64,000 nt of DNA, taken from contig CAZFDK010000006.1 of NCBI GenBank assembly GCA_964518305.1, positions 1-64,000 of the forward strand, given 5' to 3'. This DNA comes from Caribbeanibacter sp964518305. GTDB taxonomy: Bacteria > Gemmatimonadota > Gemmatimonadetes > Palauibacterales > Palauibacteraceae. The notes below the pieces were generated by a model. That model had not been told where the DNA came from. It did no database searches and saw only the letters and a program-made list of their open reading frames with translations. How positions within the stretch are numbered: the stretch's first letter is position 1; the number at the start of each line of letters is the position of its first letter. The translations under genes were made by a program, and so were the position numbers. Of this stretch, positions 34,150 through 42,795 are shown piece after piece.

Positions 34150-35107
34150 GGCGGTCCAGCTCCTCCTCCAGGGTCTCCACTCTCTCCTCGGCCGATCGGC
34201 GGGGCACCGATCGGATCTGGTCGTAGGCCGGGCGGGACTCGTCCCGGAAGTAGACGCCGAGTCGGATCCGTTCCCGGTCCTCCCCCTCCTCCTCGGCCAG
34301 CCGCCGGGCGAAGTCCAGGTCGCCCGGCTCGTGCCGGCGCTGGTGCTCGTAGATCTCCGAGAGTCCGCCCTCGGCCTCCACGCCGTCCGGGTGCACCAGC
34401 AGCTCGATCCGGTCCGGGTCCCGGACGGCGTCCAGGAACATCTCCTCGGTGTAGTGGGGGCAGCGCTGGAGGATGCGGACGAAGGCGAAGCCCTCGTGGT
34501 GGTAGGCGGCCTCCAGGGTAGCGTCGAGGTGCTGGGGCACCCATTCGGCCGTCTGCGCCACGAAGGACACGTTGCTCACCCCGAGGGTGGCGGTGAGCGG
34601 GTTCATGGCGGGGAGGAAGGTTCCCTGGGGCTGAGTGTTGGTCTGGTAGCCCCGGGGCGTGGTGGGGGAGGTCTGCTTCTTCGTCAGGCCGTAGATGTGG
34701 TTGTCGAACATCATGGCGACCATGTCCGTGTTGTAGCGGGTCGCGTGGATCCAGTGCCCGGCGCCGATGGAGACGCAGTCGCCGTCCCCCATCACGGCGA
34801 AGACGTCCAGGTCCGGCCGGTGGAGCTTGACGCCGGTGGCCACGGGCAGGGCGCGCCCGTGGATGGCGTGAAAGCCGTAGGTGTCGATGTGATGCGGGAA
34901 GCGGCCGGAGCAGCCGATGCCCGACACCACCACCGTCTCCTCGGGGGCGATCTGCTCGTTCTTGAGGAGCCGCTCGGTGGCGGCCAGAATCGAGTGGTCA
35001 CCGCATCCGGGGCACCACCGGGCCTGCGGCCCTTCGTAGTCCTCCATCTCGAGGACCTGGTCCTGCTCCCGGGCTCGCCGGAGCAGGGAGCATCCTTGCG
35101 TTCTCAT
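34139..35107 (-). CDS. korB: 2-oxoacid:ferredoxin oxidoreductase beta subunit (KorB-like)
   Basis: This is the TPP-binding beta subunit of a two-subunit 2-oxoacid:ferredoxin oxidoreductase. The 322-residue product has WCPGCGDHSILA with the Fe-S cysteines and SGIGCSGRFPHHI, the TPP motif GDGDCVSIGAGH, and NHIYGLTKKQTSPTTP, as in KorB. Homologues act on 2-oxoglutarate or pyruvate in the reductive TCA cycle or fermentation; which substrate is used here is open. The ATG overlaps the korA stop. Confidence 0.92.
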   Translation of the reverse strand: MRTQGCSLLRRAREQDQVLEMEDYEGPQARWCPGCGDHSILAATERLLKNEQIAPEETVVVSGIGCSGRFPHHIDTYGFHAIHGRALPVATGVKLHRPDLDVFAVMGDGDCVSIGAGHWIHATRYNTDMVAMMFDNHIYGLTKKQTSPTTPRGYQTNTQPQGTFLPAMNPLTATLGVSNVSFVAQTAEWVPQHLDATLEAAYHHEGFAFVRILQRCPHYTEEMFLDAVRDPDRIELLVHPDGVEAEGGLSEIYEHQRRHEPGDLDFARRLAEEEGEDRERIRLGVYFRDESRPAYDQIRSVPRRSAEERVETLEEELDRHAV

Positions 35108-37035
35108 CCGTTTCCTCCGTCCGTGGCGGCTCGGGACTCGTCGAGAAGGCGGTCGCGAATCGCCCCGTGGACCTGCATGGGGCGGAGCGGCTCCGTGAGC
35201 ACTTTGCTCCAGCTGTCCACGTCGACCAGCGTCGTGGAGCGGAGCAGGGTCGCGAGCTGTCCCCGCCGGCGGTTCTCCTCTGTGATGTAGGGGTCGTCGA
35301 CGTCGTCGCTGTAGTTGATCTCGGCCGTCATCACCCGATCGAAGCGGTCGAAGATCTCGCCGAGCCCCGGCGGGAGGGGCGAGAGGAAGGTCAGGTGCAG
35401 CGAGGAGACCGAGAGGCCCTCCTCGCGGGCCCGGTCCACGGCCTCCTCGATGGCCCCCTTCGTGCTCCCCCACCCGACGACCAGGAGATCGCCCGAGTCG
35501 TCGCCGTGGACCTCGGGCGGCGTCAGGGTGCTCTGGAGGACGGCCAGCTTGCGGCTCCGCATCTCGGAGGCGTGCTGGTTCAGGTCGTAGTCGTAGGCGA
35601 CGACGCTCTCCTCGTCGTGGGCGAGTCCCGTGGCGGAGAACTGACCGCCGGACTGGCCCGGCACGAAGCGCTGGGACAGGCCCGTCCGCTCGTTCCAGTC
35701 GTAGGGCGGCTTGTCCTCCGGTACCGGGCTCTGATCGGGCGGGGTCCCCTGCCAGGCGGTCTCCGGTTCCGGCCGGGGGAACGGCTGCACGCCGCGACCC
35801 AGGTTCGCGTCGGAGAGGATCATGACCACGGCCCGGAAGGTCTCGGCGATGCGGCGGGCGGTGATCATCGCGTGGAAGCAGTCCTCGATGGTGGCCGGGG
35901 CGATCACCACGTGGGGCGCGTCGCCCGGCTGTCCGTACAGGGCCGCCAGGAGGTCGGACTGCTCCACGCGGGTGGGAAGGCCCGTGCTCGGCCCGCCGCG
36001 CTGCACGTCGACCAGGACCAGCGGCGTCTCCGTCATGATGGCCAGGCCCAGGAACTCGGTCTTCAGCGCCACTCCCGGTCCGGACGTGAAGGTGACGGCG
36101 GGCTTGCCGGAGAAGGAGGCTCCGACCGCGACGCCGGCCGCGGCGATTTCGTCCTCCGCCTGATGGAGGGTCCCACCGTAGTCCTCGAAGATCCGCCCCA
36201 GGTAGTGGGAGATGGACGACGCCGGCGTGATGGGATACATGGAGGCCAGCTCGAACCCGGCGGCCACCGTCCCGAGCGCCACCGCCTGGTTGCCGTTCAT
36301 CACCACCTTCTCGCCTTCGTCGGCAGTGGGCGGGACCTCGATCCGGAAGGGCAGGTTCTCCTCGGCCCACTCGAGGCCGCGATGGAGGAGGGCGACGTTG
36401 CTCTCGGTGATGGTGTCCGCTTTGTGGGCGAACTTCCGGGCGATGGCGTCTTCGATGAGGTCGACGTCCCGCTCGTAGGCGTGGGCCAGGAGGCCGAGGA
36501 CGAACATGTTCTTGCCCTTCCGGGGGTCCTCGACCACCTCGAGGCACTCCTCCTCCATGGGAACCCGGACGATCCGGTAGTCGGACTCCGACAGCTCCTC
36601 CATGGCGGCGTCCCACTCCTCCCGCACCTCCTCGTCGTCGTGGTCCGCCCACATGTCCTCGATGAGGATCGTGGCGTCCTCGGCCAGCACGCCGAGGCGG
36701 TGACGGGACAGGAGGACCTGCTCGTTGAAGGCCACCACGAGGTCGCTGTAGTCCCCCCAGTTGGTGACCTCCTCCGAGCCCAGCCGGATGCGGTTGCCGG
36801 AAGCGCCGGCGGGAGTTCGGGCGGGGGGCTCGATCTCGGCGGGGATGATCTCCACGGACCAGACGCCGTTGCCCATGCGGGCTGAGACGGTTCCGAAGAT
36901 GCGCCCGCACGTCTGGGCGCCTTCCCCGGAGTCGGAGACGACCTCCACCGTATGGTGATCGGTGCGGAGCGTCTCCCCCTCGGTGAGTACGGACGCGGAG
37001 TCGGCAGACCGGGAGGTGGTCGAGTGAGGTGTCAT
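35104..37035 (-). CDS. korA: 2-oxoacid:ferredoxin oxidoreductase fused gamma-alpha subunit (KorA-like)
   Basis: The 643-residue product carries the gamma domain at the N-terminus (about 1-210) and the alpha domain after it, as usual for KorA. The alpha domain shows ALGTVAAGFELASMYPITPASSISHYL (about residue 245), RGGPSTGLPTRVEQSDL and the C-terminal transketolase-like VVGWGSTKGAIEEAV. With KorB it would oxidise a 2-oxoacid and reduce ferredoxin, which Rnf can use. It is the first gene of the operon and its ATG has AGAGGT 7 bases before it. The 258-bp gap upstream holds two candidate regulatory motifs. Confidence 0.92.
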   Translation of the reverse strand: MTPHSTTSRSADSASVLTEGETLRTDHHTVEVVSDSGEGAQTCGRIFGTVSARMGNGVWSVEIIPAEIEPPARTPAGASGNRIRLGSEEVTNWGDYSDLVVAFNEQVLLSRHRLGVLAEDATILIEDMWADHDDEEVREEWDAAMEELSESDYRIVRVPMEEECLEVVEDPRKGKNMFVLGLLAHAYERDVDLIEDAIARKFAHKADTITESNVALLHRGLEWAEENLPFRIEVPPTADEGEKVVMNGNQAVALGTVAAGFELASMYPITPASSISHYLGRIFEDYGGTLHQAEDEIAAAGVAVGASFSGKPAVTFTSGPGVALKTEFLGLAIMTETPLVLVDVQRGGPSTGLPTRVEQSDLLAALYGQPGDAPHVVIAPATIEDCFHAMITARRIAETFRAVVMILSDANLGRGVQPFPRPEPETAWQGTPPDQSPVPEDKPPYDWNERTGLSQRFVPGQSGGQFSATGLAHDEESVVAYDYDLNQHASEMRSRKLAVLQSTLTPPEVHGDDSGDLLVVGWGSTKGAIEEAVDRAREEGLSVSSLHLTFLSPLPPGLGEIFDRFDRVMTAEINYSDDVDDPYITEENRRRGQLATLLRSTTLVDVDSWSKVLTEPLRPMQVHGAIRDRLLDESRAATDGGNG

Positions 37036-37117
37036 GGCCGTACCTCTTCTATGGATGGGCCGGGCCGTTCTCAGCCCGTCACGCCACAACTTCTTGGGGT
37101 GTCCACGCAGCGGCTGT

Positions 37118-37145
37118 CCGCAGGTTTCCGTACAGGAGCGTGGGG
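37118..37145. promoter_or_regulatory. 28-bp motif shared with the hutU upstream region
   Basis: The motif is CCGCAGG, TTTCCGTAC, 5 variable bases, CGTGGGG. The region before hutU has CCCCACG, TTTCCGTAC, 5 bases, CGTGGGG at 50180-50207: same spacing, 22 of 28 bases identical. There the outer arms form a perfect dyad, so it may be a repressor site. It lies 82 bp upstream of korA. Confidence 0.45.
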
Positions 37146-37162
37146 CAGGAGCGTAGAGGAGA

Positions 37163-37179
37163 GTGGGGACATTCCCCAC
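37163..37179. promoter_or_regulatory. Perfect palindrome GTGGGGA-CAT-TCCCCAC, candidate operator
   Basis: Same arms as at 4839-4855. It is 127 bp before korA and 113 bp before the M20 peptidase, in the divergent spacer, and 17 bp from the motif at 37118-37145. It could control the KOR/Rnf operon and share a regulator with the nos region. Confidence 0.5.
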
Positions 37180-37292
37180 ACTCAGGGGCCCGGGCTCGTT
37201 CGCGAGAGTCCGGCGGACGCTCCATTTTGGGCGCCGAGATCGTCCGTGAACCCGATCCGTCGACCCCGATCCCCGGGAGGACGCCCGTCACC

Positions 37293-38465
37293 GTGACCGA
37301 CCCCGAGGCGTACGTCGATCCGGAGGACACCCTCCGTCTCCTCCGCGACCTGGTCCGCATCGACTCGGTCAACCCCCGGCTCGTCGACGGCGCCGCCGGG
37401 GAGGCGGAGGTCGCGGCCTACGTGGCCGGCGAGCTCCGGGACGCCGGCCTGGAAGTCGAGACCAGGGAGGCGACGCCGGGTCGGGTCTCCGTGGTGGGCC
37501 GCCTCCGGGGAGAGATGGGGCCCGGCCCCTCGTTCATGCTCAACGCCCACACGGACACGGTGGGGGTGGCGGGCATGGACGATCCCTTCTCGGCCGACGT
37601 CCGGGACGGTCGCCTGCACGGACGCGGCGCGTACGACATGAAGGGCGGGCTGGCCGCGTGCATGGCGGCGGCGAAGGCCCTGGCGGCGGCCGATGCGCCC
37701 TTCCCGGGCGAGCTGCTGGTGGCCGCGGTGGCCGACGAGGAGCACAGCAGCGTGGGAACCGCCGACGTGCTCACCGATTACAGCGCCGACGCCGCGGTGG
37801 TCACCGAGCCCACGGAGCTCGACCTGTGCACGGCTCACAAGGGCTTCGCGTGGCTGGAGGTGGAGACCGCGGGGCGTGCCGCCCACGGCAGCCGGTTCGA
37901 GGTCGGGCGCGACGCGAACATGCGCATGGGTCGGGTGCTGTCGGAGCTGGAGCAGCTGGAGCGGGAGGTGCGGTCTCGCGAGCCCCACCCGCTGCTCGGC
38001 CCGCCGTCGCTGCACGCTCCGCTCCTGCGGGGAGGGAAGGGGATCAGCACCTACGCGGACCGCTGCACGCTCCGGATCGAGCGGCGGACGGTGCCCGGCG
38101 AGACCGGGGACCAGGTGGCCGGCGAGGTGGACGCGATCCTGGAGGAGCTGCGGGAGGCGCCCGATTTCGAGGCCAGCCTGGCCACGCTCCTCGTTCGGAA
38201 CCCCTTCGAGGTCGACGCCGACGCCGGCGTGGTCCGCGCCCTCGAGGACGCCTCGGAGCGAGTACTCGGGAGCACCCCGGAGCACGTGGGGGAGAATCCC
38301 TGGATGGACTCCGCGCTGCTGGCCGACGCCGGTATCGAGACGGCGGTGATGGGCCCCCGTGGTAGCGGCGCCCACGCCGACGAGGAGTGGGTCGAGGTGG
38401 AGTCAGTCGTCGACCTGGCGCGGATCCTCTCCGTCGCCGCGGCCGGCTACCTGGGCAGGGACTGA
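37293..38465 (+). CDS. M20-family peptidase/deacetylase (ArgE/DapE-like)
   Basis: This 390-residue zinc hydrolase has the M20 metal motif HTDTVG (about residue 90), the following GRGAYDMKGGLA with the bridging Asp, the catalytic EEH in ADEEHSSVG and the C-terminal His in SGAHADEEW. Such enzymes hydrolyse N-acyl or peptide bonds of amino acids. The gene lies 16 bp before a diaminopropionate ammonia-lyase gene, a pairing known as ygeY-ygeX in E. coli, so the substrate may be an N-acylated diaminopropionate or related amino acid. The GTG at 37293 has GGGAGG 12 bp before it, rather far; an upstream start is possible. Confidence 0.85.
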   Translation: MTDPEAYVDPEDTLRLLRDLVRIDSVNPRLVDGAAGEAEVAAYVAGELRDAGLEVETREATPGRVSVVGRLRGEMGPGPSFMLNAHTDTVGVAGMDDPFSADVRDGRLHGRGAYDMKGGLAACMAAAKALAAADAPFPGELLVAAVADEEHSSVGTADVLTDYSADAAVVTEPTELDLCTAHKGFAWLEVETAGRAAHGSRFEVGRDANMRMGRVLSELEQLEREVRSREPHPLLGPPSLHAPLLRGGKGISTYADRCTLRIERRTVPGETGDQVAGEVDAILEELREAPDFEASLATLLVRNPFEVDADAGVVRALEDASERVLGSTPEHVGENPWMDSALLADAGIETAVMGPRGSGAHADEEWVEVESVVDLARILSVAAAGYLGRD

Positions 38466-38481
38466 GGGGGACCGCGCGAGC

Positions 38482-39774
38482 GTGCCGCCTCTCGATCTGC
38501 CGGCGCCGGTCGGCGACGTGGTCCGCAACGAGGACGTGGAATCGGGCTTCTATCCCGGAGAGTTGCGCCGGATTCTGAGCCTCGAGGCCCACGAGACGGC
38601 GTACCGGGAGATCGGCTCGTGGCCCGACTACGCGCCCACCCCCCTCCACCGGCTGTCCGACCTGGCGGAGCGGGCGGAGCTGGGCGGTCTGTGGTACAAG
38701 GACGAGTCGGAGCGCTTCGGGATCGGGAGCTTCAAGAGCCTCGGCGGGGCCTACGGCGTGTTCCGGGTCCTGGAGGCGCGGATCCGGGCGGCCCTCGAGA
38801 GCGGCGATGCGCGTCCGCTGGACGGCTCCGGCGGCTCACGGCGGCGCACGGGACGCGGGAGGGTGCCGGGCCGGCCCCGGGGGGAGCACCGGCGCCCGTC
38901 GCCGGGAAAGAAGCTGGCGGTCTCCTCCGAGCAGCTCCGTGCCGGAGTGCATGCAGACCTGGTCTCCGGGATCACCGTGATGTGCGCCTCGGCCGGCAAT
39001 CACGGCCAGTCGGTCGCCTGGGGGGCGGAGCAATTCGGCTGCGACTGCGTCGTCTACGTGCCGGCGGCTACGGAGGACGCCCGGGTGGAGTCCATCGAGG
39101 ACCACGGGGCGCGGGTGATCCGCGTCGAGGGCGGATACGACGCCGCCCTCTCGCGGGCCTCGGAGGAGGCGGGTGAGGACGCGGACCGGATCGTGGTCTC
39201 CGACACCGCCTACGACGGCCACACCGAGGTGCCCCGCGTCGTGATGCAGGGCTACACGGTGCTGGTCCGCGAGGTGCTGGCTCAGCTCCCCACGGGGGTC
39301 CGGCCCACCCACGTGTTCCTCCAGGCCGGCGTCGGCGGGTTCGCCGCCGCCGTTACGGCCCACCTCTGGCAGGCCCTGGGGCCGGATCGACCGCCCGTGG
39401 CCGTCGTGGAGGCGTCCGACGCCGACTGTCTCCGCCGGAGCGTACGGGAGGGGCGTCGGGTGGAGCTGGAGGAGGTGCCGGAGACGGAGATGGGCGGCAT
39501 GGCGTGCCGGGCCCCGTCCCGGCTGGCCTGGCCCGTACTCCGCCGTGGCGCGCACTGGTTCATGGCCGTCTCCGACGAGACGTCCCGGGTCGCCTCGCGA
39601 CTCCTGGCCGATCCCGCCGGCGGCGACCCGTCCCCGGCGGCCGGTCCCTCCGGGTCCGCCGGCCTCGCCGGCGCCCTCTCGGGCGGCGCCCACGCGCCGT
39701 CGCGGGGGATCCTCGAGATGCGGCGCGACTCCCGGGTGCTGGTGGTGGGCACCGAGGGGCCGGCGCGGAGCTAG
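38482..39774 (+). CDS. ygeX: Diaminopropionate ammonia-lyase-like PLP enzyme
   Basis: The 430-residue PLP enzyme of fold type II would convert 2,3-diaminopropionate to pyruvate and ammonia. The PLP lysine is in GSFKSLGGAYG at about residue 85, and the glycine loop and substrate region appear as CASAGNHGQSVAWGA and QAGVGGFAAAV. A basic, low-complexity insert (about 105-150) interrupts the usual core and is not typical. The GTG at 38482 starts 16 bp after the M20 gene. It may also act on serine or threonine. A 28-bp palindrome follows the stop. Confidence 0.78.
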   Translation: MPPLDLPAPVGDVVRNEDVESGFYPGELRRILSLEAHETAYREIGSWPDYAPTPLHRLSDLAERAELGGLWYKDESERFGIGSFKSLGGAYGVFRVLEARIRAALESGDARPLDGSGGSRRRTGRGRVPGRPRGEHRRPSPGKKLAVSSEQLRAGVHADLVSGITVMCASAGNHGQSVAWGAEQFGCDCVVYVPAATEDARVESIEDHGARVIRVEGGYDAALSRASEEAGEDADRIVVSDTAYDGHTEVPRVVMQGYTVLVREVLAQLPTGVRPTHVFLQAGVGGFAAAVTAHLWQALGPDRPPVAVVEASDADCLRRSVREGRRVELEEVPETEMGGMACRAPSRLAWPVLRRGAHWFMAVSDETSRVASRLLADPAGGDPSPAAGPSGSAGLAGALSGGAHAPSRGILEMRRDSRVLVVGTEGPARS

Positions 39775-39797
39775 GGCGTTGTCCACCTGCAACGAAC

Positions 39798-39827
39798 AAC
39801 GGGGGGACGCGGCCGCGTCCCCCCGTT
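39798..39827. terminator. Bidirectional terminator palindrome
   Basis: AACGGGGGGACGC and GCGTCCCCCCGTT pair over 13 bp around GGCC. The site lies between the convergent ammonia-lyase and cold shock genes. TTT follows on the plus strand and GTTGTTCGTT on the minus strand, so it fits termination in both directions. Confidence 0.8.
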
Positions 39828-39847
39828 TCCCCCCGGGTCGTCCGGCG

Positions 39848-40132
39848 CTAGCGGTAGCCGCCCCGGGCGCCGCTTCCGGCACTGCCGCGGCCGGCGCTGT
39901 CTCCGCTCCCGGAATCGCTGCTTCCGCCGGAGCGGACGACGTTCTGGGCCTTCGGCCCCTTGTCGCCCTTAATGACCTCGAACTCCACCGTCTCGCCTTC
40001 GTCCAGGCTCTTGAAGCCGGAGCCCTGGATGGCGCTGTGGTGGACGAAGACGTCGTCCCCCTCGTCGCGCTCGATGAAGCCGTAGCCCTTCTCGTTCGAG
40101 AACCACTTCACGGTACCGGTGCTGCTGCTCAT
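39848..40132 (-). CDS. Cold shock protein with Gly/Ser-rich tail
   Basis: This CspA-family RNA chaperone has 94 residues. The cold shock domain holds RNP1 (KGYGFIERD) and RNP2 (VFVHHSAI) and the end FEVIKGDKGPKAQNV. A 27-residue Gly/Ser/Arg-rich tail (after about residue 68) is added, as in several RNA-binding chaperones. The ATG at 40132 follows AAGGTG; an upstream GTG would add three residues. The leader is long (about 265 nt), typical of cold shock genes. Confidence 0.92.
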   Translation of the reverse strand: MSSSTGTVKWFSNEKGYGFIERDEGDDVFVHHSAIQGSGFKSLDEGETVEFEVIKGDKGPKAQNVVRSGGSSDSGSGDSAGRGSAGSGARGGYR

Positions 40133-40396
40133 GCTGTTCACCTTCTGATGGTAGGGATTCTCCTGCTTTTCGCGTCACCGCTCCAGGCGGTGTAGGTCAC
40201 ACGTCGGCCGCGGGCGAGGGGTCGTGGGGCCCGTGCGTCGGTCCCGGGAGGGTCGACGCGCAGCTGCAGCTCCCGTACGGTGGAAGGGAAGGTACGCGAG
40301 GCGGGTGGGAAGGGCGCCAAGGACGGGAAGGTCGGGTCTGGCCGGGTCTCTGTCGGATCCTGATTCCGTTCGTTCCGACGACTGAACTGTGTGATC

Positions 40397-40434
40397 GGCG
40401 AGCAATATATACGTTGCGGCCGCATACGCAACGT
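40397..40434 (-). promoter_or_regulatory. Cold shock gene promoter overlapped by a 24-bp dyad
   Basis: On the minus strand TTGCGT (40426-40431) and TATATT (40404-40409) are spaced 16 bp apart, giving a start near 40397 and a 5' leader of about 265 nt. The dyad ACGTTGCG-N8-CGCAACGT (40411-40434) covers the -35 and spacer, a position typical of a repressor site. The AT-rich block is rare in this genome. Confidence 0.55.
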
Positions 40435-40485
40435 CCCGGTCCTTTCGGCACGAACGGACTCTCACCCGACCCGGAGCGGAGCCCC

Positions 40486-41304
40486 ATGAGAATCGCCCTG
40501 GCCCAGAAGCACGCCTCCCCCGACCGCGAGCGGAACGTGGACCGGGCCGTGGAGGCCATCCGTACCGCCGGCCGCAGGGGCGCCGACCTGGTGGTCTTCC
40601 CCGAGCTGGCCGTGGACCGCTTCTTCCCCCGGGAGCCGGGCGGGGACGCATCCTCGGCGGCGGAACCGGTGCCCGGCCCCACGACGGACCGGATCGGCAC
40701 CGCGGCGCGCGAGGCGGGAGCGGTCGTGGTGTTCAACCTGTACGAGGAGGACGACCGGGGGCGGCGCTTCGACAGCTCACCGGTGATCGACGCCGACGGG
40801 CAGATGCTCGGGGTCACGCGGATGGTGCACATCACCGACTTCGAGGGCTTCCACGAGCAGGACTACTATGCCCCCGGCGACCGCGGGGCGCCGGTCTACG
40901 ACACGGAGGCCGGCCGGTTGGGCGTCGCCATCTGTTACGATCGCCACTATCCGGAGTACATGCGGGCCCTGGGGGTGGCCGGGGCCGAGGTGGTGGCCAT
41001 ACCGCAGGCCGGGGTGGTGGGCGAGTGGCCGGAGGGGCTCTACGAGGCCGAGGTCCGCACCGCGGCCTTCCAGAACGGCTACTTCGCCGCCCTCTGCAAT
41101 CGTGTCGGAGAGGAGGGAGGGATGACCTTCGCCGGGGAGTCGTTCGTCGTCGATCCCGAGGGACAGGTCGTCGCCCGCGGCGCGGCCGGCGAGGAGGACC
41201 TGGTCGTGGCGGACCTGGACCCCGGCCTGTGCGCCGCGTCCACGGCTCGCCGGCTGTTCTGGCGCGACCGGCGCCCGGACCTGTACGACGACTGGCTCCA
41301 GTGA
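40486..41304 (+). CDS. Carbon-nitrogen hydrolase (nitrilase fold) lacking the usual catalytic Lys
   Basis: This 272-residue protein matches the N-carbamoylputrescine amidase branch of the nitrilase superfamily. The Glu (FPELA, residue 40) and the nucleophile Cys (ICYDRHYPE, residue 150) are present. The third member, a Lys in the family RKMH-type motif, is Met 113 here (TRMVHIT). If that reading is right the hydrolase is impaired or has changed chemistry. The ATG at 40486 follows GGAGCGGAG. The stop overlaps the aldehyde dehydrogenase GTG. Confidence 0.8.
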   Translation: MRIALAQKHASPDRERNVDRAVEAIRTAGRRGADLVVFPELAVDRFFPREPGGDASSAAEPVPGPTTDRIGTAAREAGAVVVFNLYEEDDRGRRFDSSPVIDADGQMLGVTRMVHITDFEGFHEQDYYAPGDRGAPVYDTEAGRLGVAICYDRHYPEYMRALGVAGAEVVAIPQAGVVGEWPEGLYEAEVRTAAFQNGYFAALCNRVGEEGGMTFAGESFVVDPEGQVVARGAAGEEDLVVADLDPGLCAASTARRLFWRDRRPDLYDDWLQ

Positions 41305-42779
41305 ACACCATCCGCGTCCCGGCCACCGGCGAGGAGCTCCGCCGCCGGGCCGCCGACGCCGGGGAGATGCGACGGGCCCTGCTGCGTGCCCGGCGTGCTC
41401 AGGAGGAGTGGGCGGCGCGGCCGCTCCGCGAGCGGACCCGGACGCTGCTGCGCTTCCACGACCTCCTGCTGGACCGTGGGCAGGAGGCGCTCGACCTCAT
41501 CCAGATGGAGACCGGGAAGGCCCGGGCCCACGCGTTCGAGGAGCTGGGCGACACCGCCGCCGTCACCCGCTACTACGCGCGGACCGCCCGGCGTCATCTC
41601 CGGGCCCGGCGGCGTGGGACGCTGGTGCCGTGGCTCACCTCCGCCCGGGAGCATCGTCCGCCGCGGGGCGTCGTGGGGCTCATCGCGCCGTGGAACTACC
41701 CCCTGACCCTGGCGGTGACCGACGCCGTTCCCGCCCTGGCCGCGGGCAACGCCGTGGTGGTGAAGCCGGACCTGCAGGTCGCCGGTACCGCCCGCTGGGC
41801 CGAGGACCTGCTGCGGGAGGCGGGCGTGCCGCGGGACGTCTTCCGGGTCGTGCCCGGACGGGGCGAGGAGCTGGGCCCGCCGCTGATCTCCGGGGCTGAC
41901 TTCGTCGGGTTCACGGGGAGCACGGAGACGGGCCGGGAGGTAGCGCGCCGCGCCGGCCACGAGCTCACGCCCTGCTCCCTGGAGCTCGGCGGGAAGAATC
42001 CGATGATCGTGCTGGAGGACGCCGACCTGGACAGGGCCGTCGACGGGGCCGTGCGCGGCTGCTTCGCCAGCGCGGGTCAGCTCTGCATCTCCCTGGAGCG
42101 GATCTACGTGGAGGCGTCGGTCTTCCGACCCTTCGTCGACCGTCTGGTACCCGCCGTCCGCGCGCTCCGGCTCGGGGTGGGTCCCGATTGGGAGGTGGAC
42201 ATGGGCTCCCTGGCGTCACGGCAGCAGCTGGAGAGGACCCGGGAGCACGTGGAGGGCGCCGTGGAGGGCGGCGCCACGATCCTCGCCGGCGGTCGGCACC
42301 GGCCCGACATCGGGCCCTTCGTCCACGAGCCCACGCTCCTCACTGGCGTTCGACCGGGGATGAAGGCCCACGGGGAGGAGACCTTCGGTCCGGTGGCCCG
42401 GGTGGAGCCGGTGCGGGACGCGGAGCACGCGGTGGAACGGGCAAACGCCACCCGGTACGGCCTGAACGCCAGCGTGTGGACCGCCGACGAGGAGCGGGGG
42501 CGGCGCCTGGCGGCGCGGGTGCGGGCGGGAACGGTGAACGTGAACGACGCCTACGCCGCGGCATGGAGTGCCGCCGACGCCCCCATGGGCGGCACCGGCG
42601 ACTCCGGGTTCGGGCGCCGGCACGGTGAGGAGGGCATCCGGAAATACACCGAGGCCCGCACGGTGGCGGTGCAGCGCGGCTTTCCGGTGACGGGGCCGGC
42701 GGGGGTCTCCGATCAGACGTGGGCGCGGCTGGCGACCGCCCTGCTCGTAGCGCGGCGCCGGATCCCCTGGCCGGAGTGA
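41301..42779 (+). CDS. Aldehyde dehydrogenase (succinate-semialdehyde dehydrogenase-like)
   Basis: This 492-residue NAD(P)-dependent dehydrogenase has APWNYPL, the cofactor loop GFTGSTETGR, the general base Glu in LELGGKNP and the catalytic Cys in SAGQLCIS. It oxidises an aldehyde to the acid; a small or semialdehyde substrate is likely. The GTG at 41301 overlaps the stop of the nitrilase gene. With the nitrilase-like protein upstream it might belong to polyamine or amino-acid breakdown. The tail of about 25 residues after the family core is unusual. Confidence 0.9.
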   Translation: MNTIRVPATGEELRRRAADAGEMRRALLRARRAQEEWAARPLRERTRTLLRFHDLLLDRGQEALDLIQMETGKARAHAFEELGDTAAVTRYYARTARRHLRARRRGTLVPWLTSAREHRPPRGVVGLIAPWNYPLTLAVTDAVPALAAGNAVVVKPDLQVAGTARWAEDLLREAGVPRDVFRVVPGRGEELGPPLISGADFVGFTGSTETGREVARRAGHELTPCSLELGGKNPMIVLEDADLDRAVDGAVRGCFASAGQLCISLERIYVEASVFRPFVDRLVPAVRALRLGVGPDWEVDMGSLASRQQLERTREHVEGAVEGGATILAGGRHRPDIGPFVHEPTLLTGVRPGMKAHGEETFGPVARVEPVRDAEHAVERANATRYGLNASVWTADEERGRRLAARVRAGTVNVNDAYAAAWSAADAPMGGTGDSGFGRRHGEEGIRKYTEARTVAVQRGFPVTGPAGVSDQTWARLATALLVARRRIPWPE

Positions 42780-42795
42780 CCGCGCCCCGACGCCC

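Noticed and set aside
31759..34521. Long plus-strand open frame opposite rnfB and the unknown gene
   Set aside because: No domain or start signal; it spans several real genes on the other strand.
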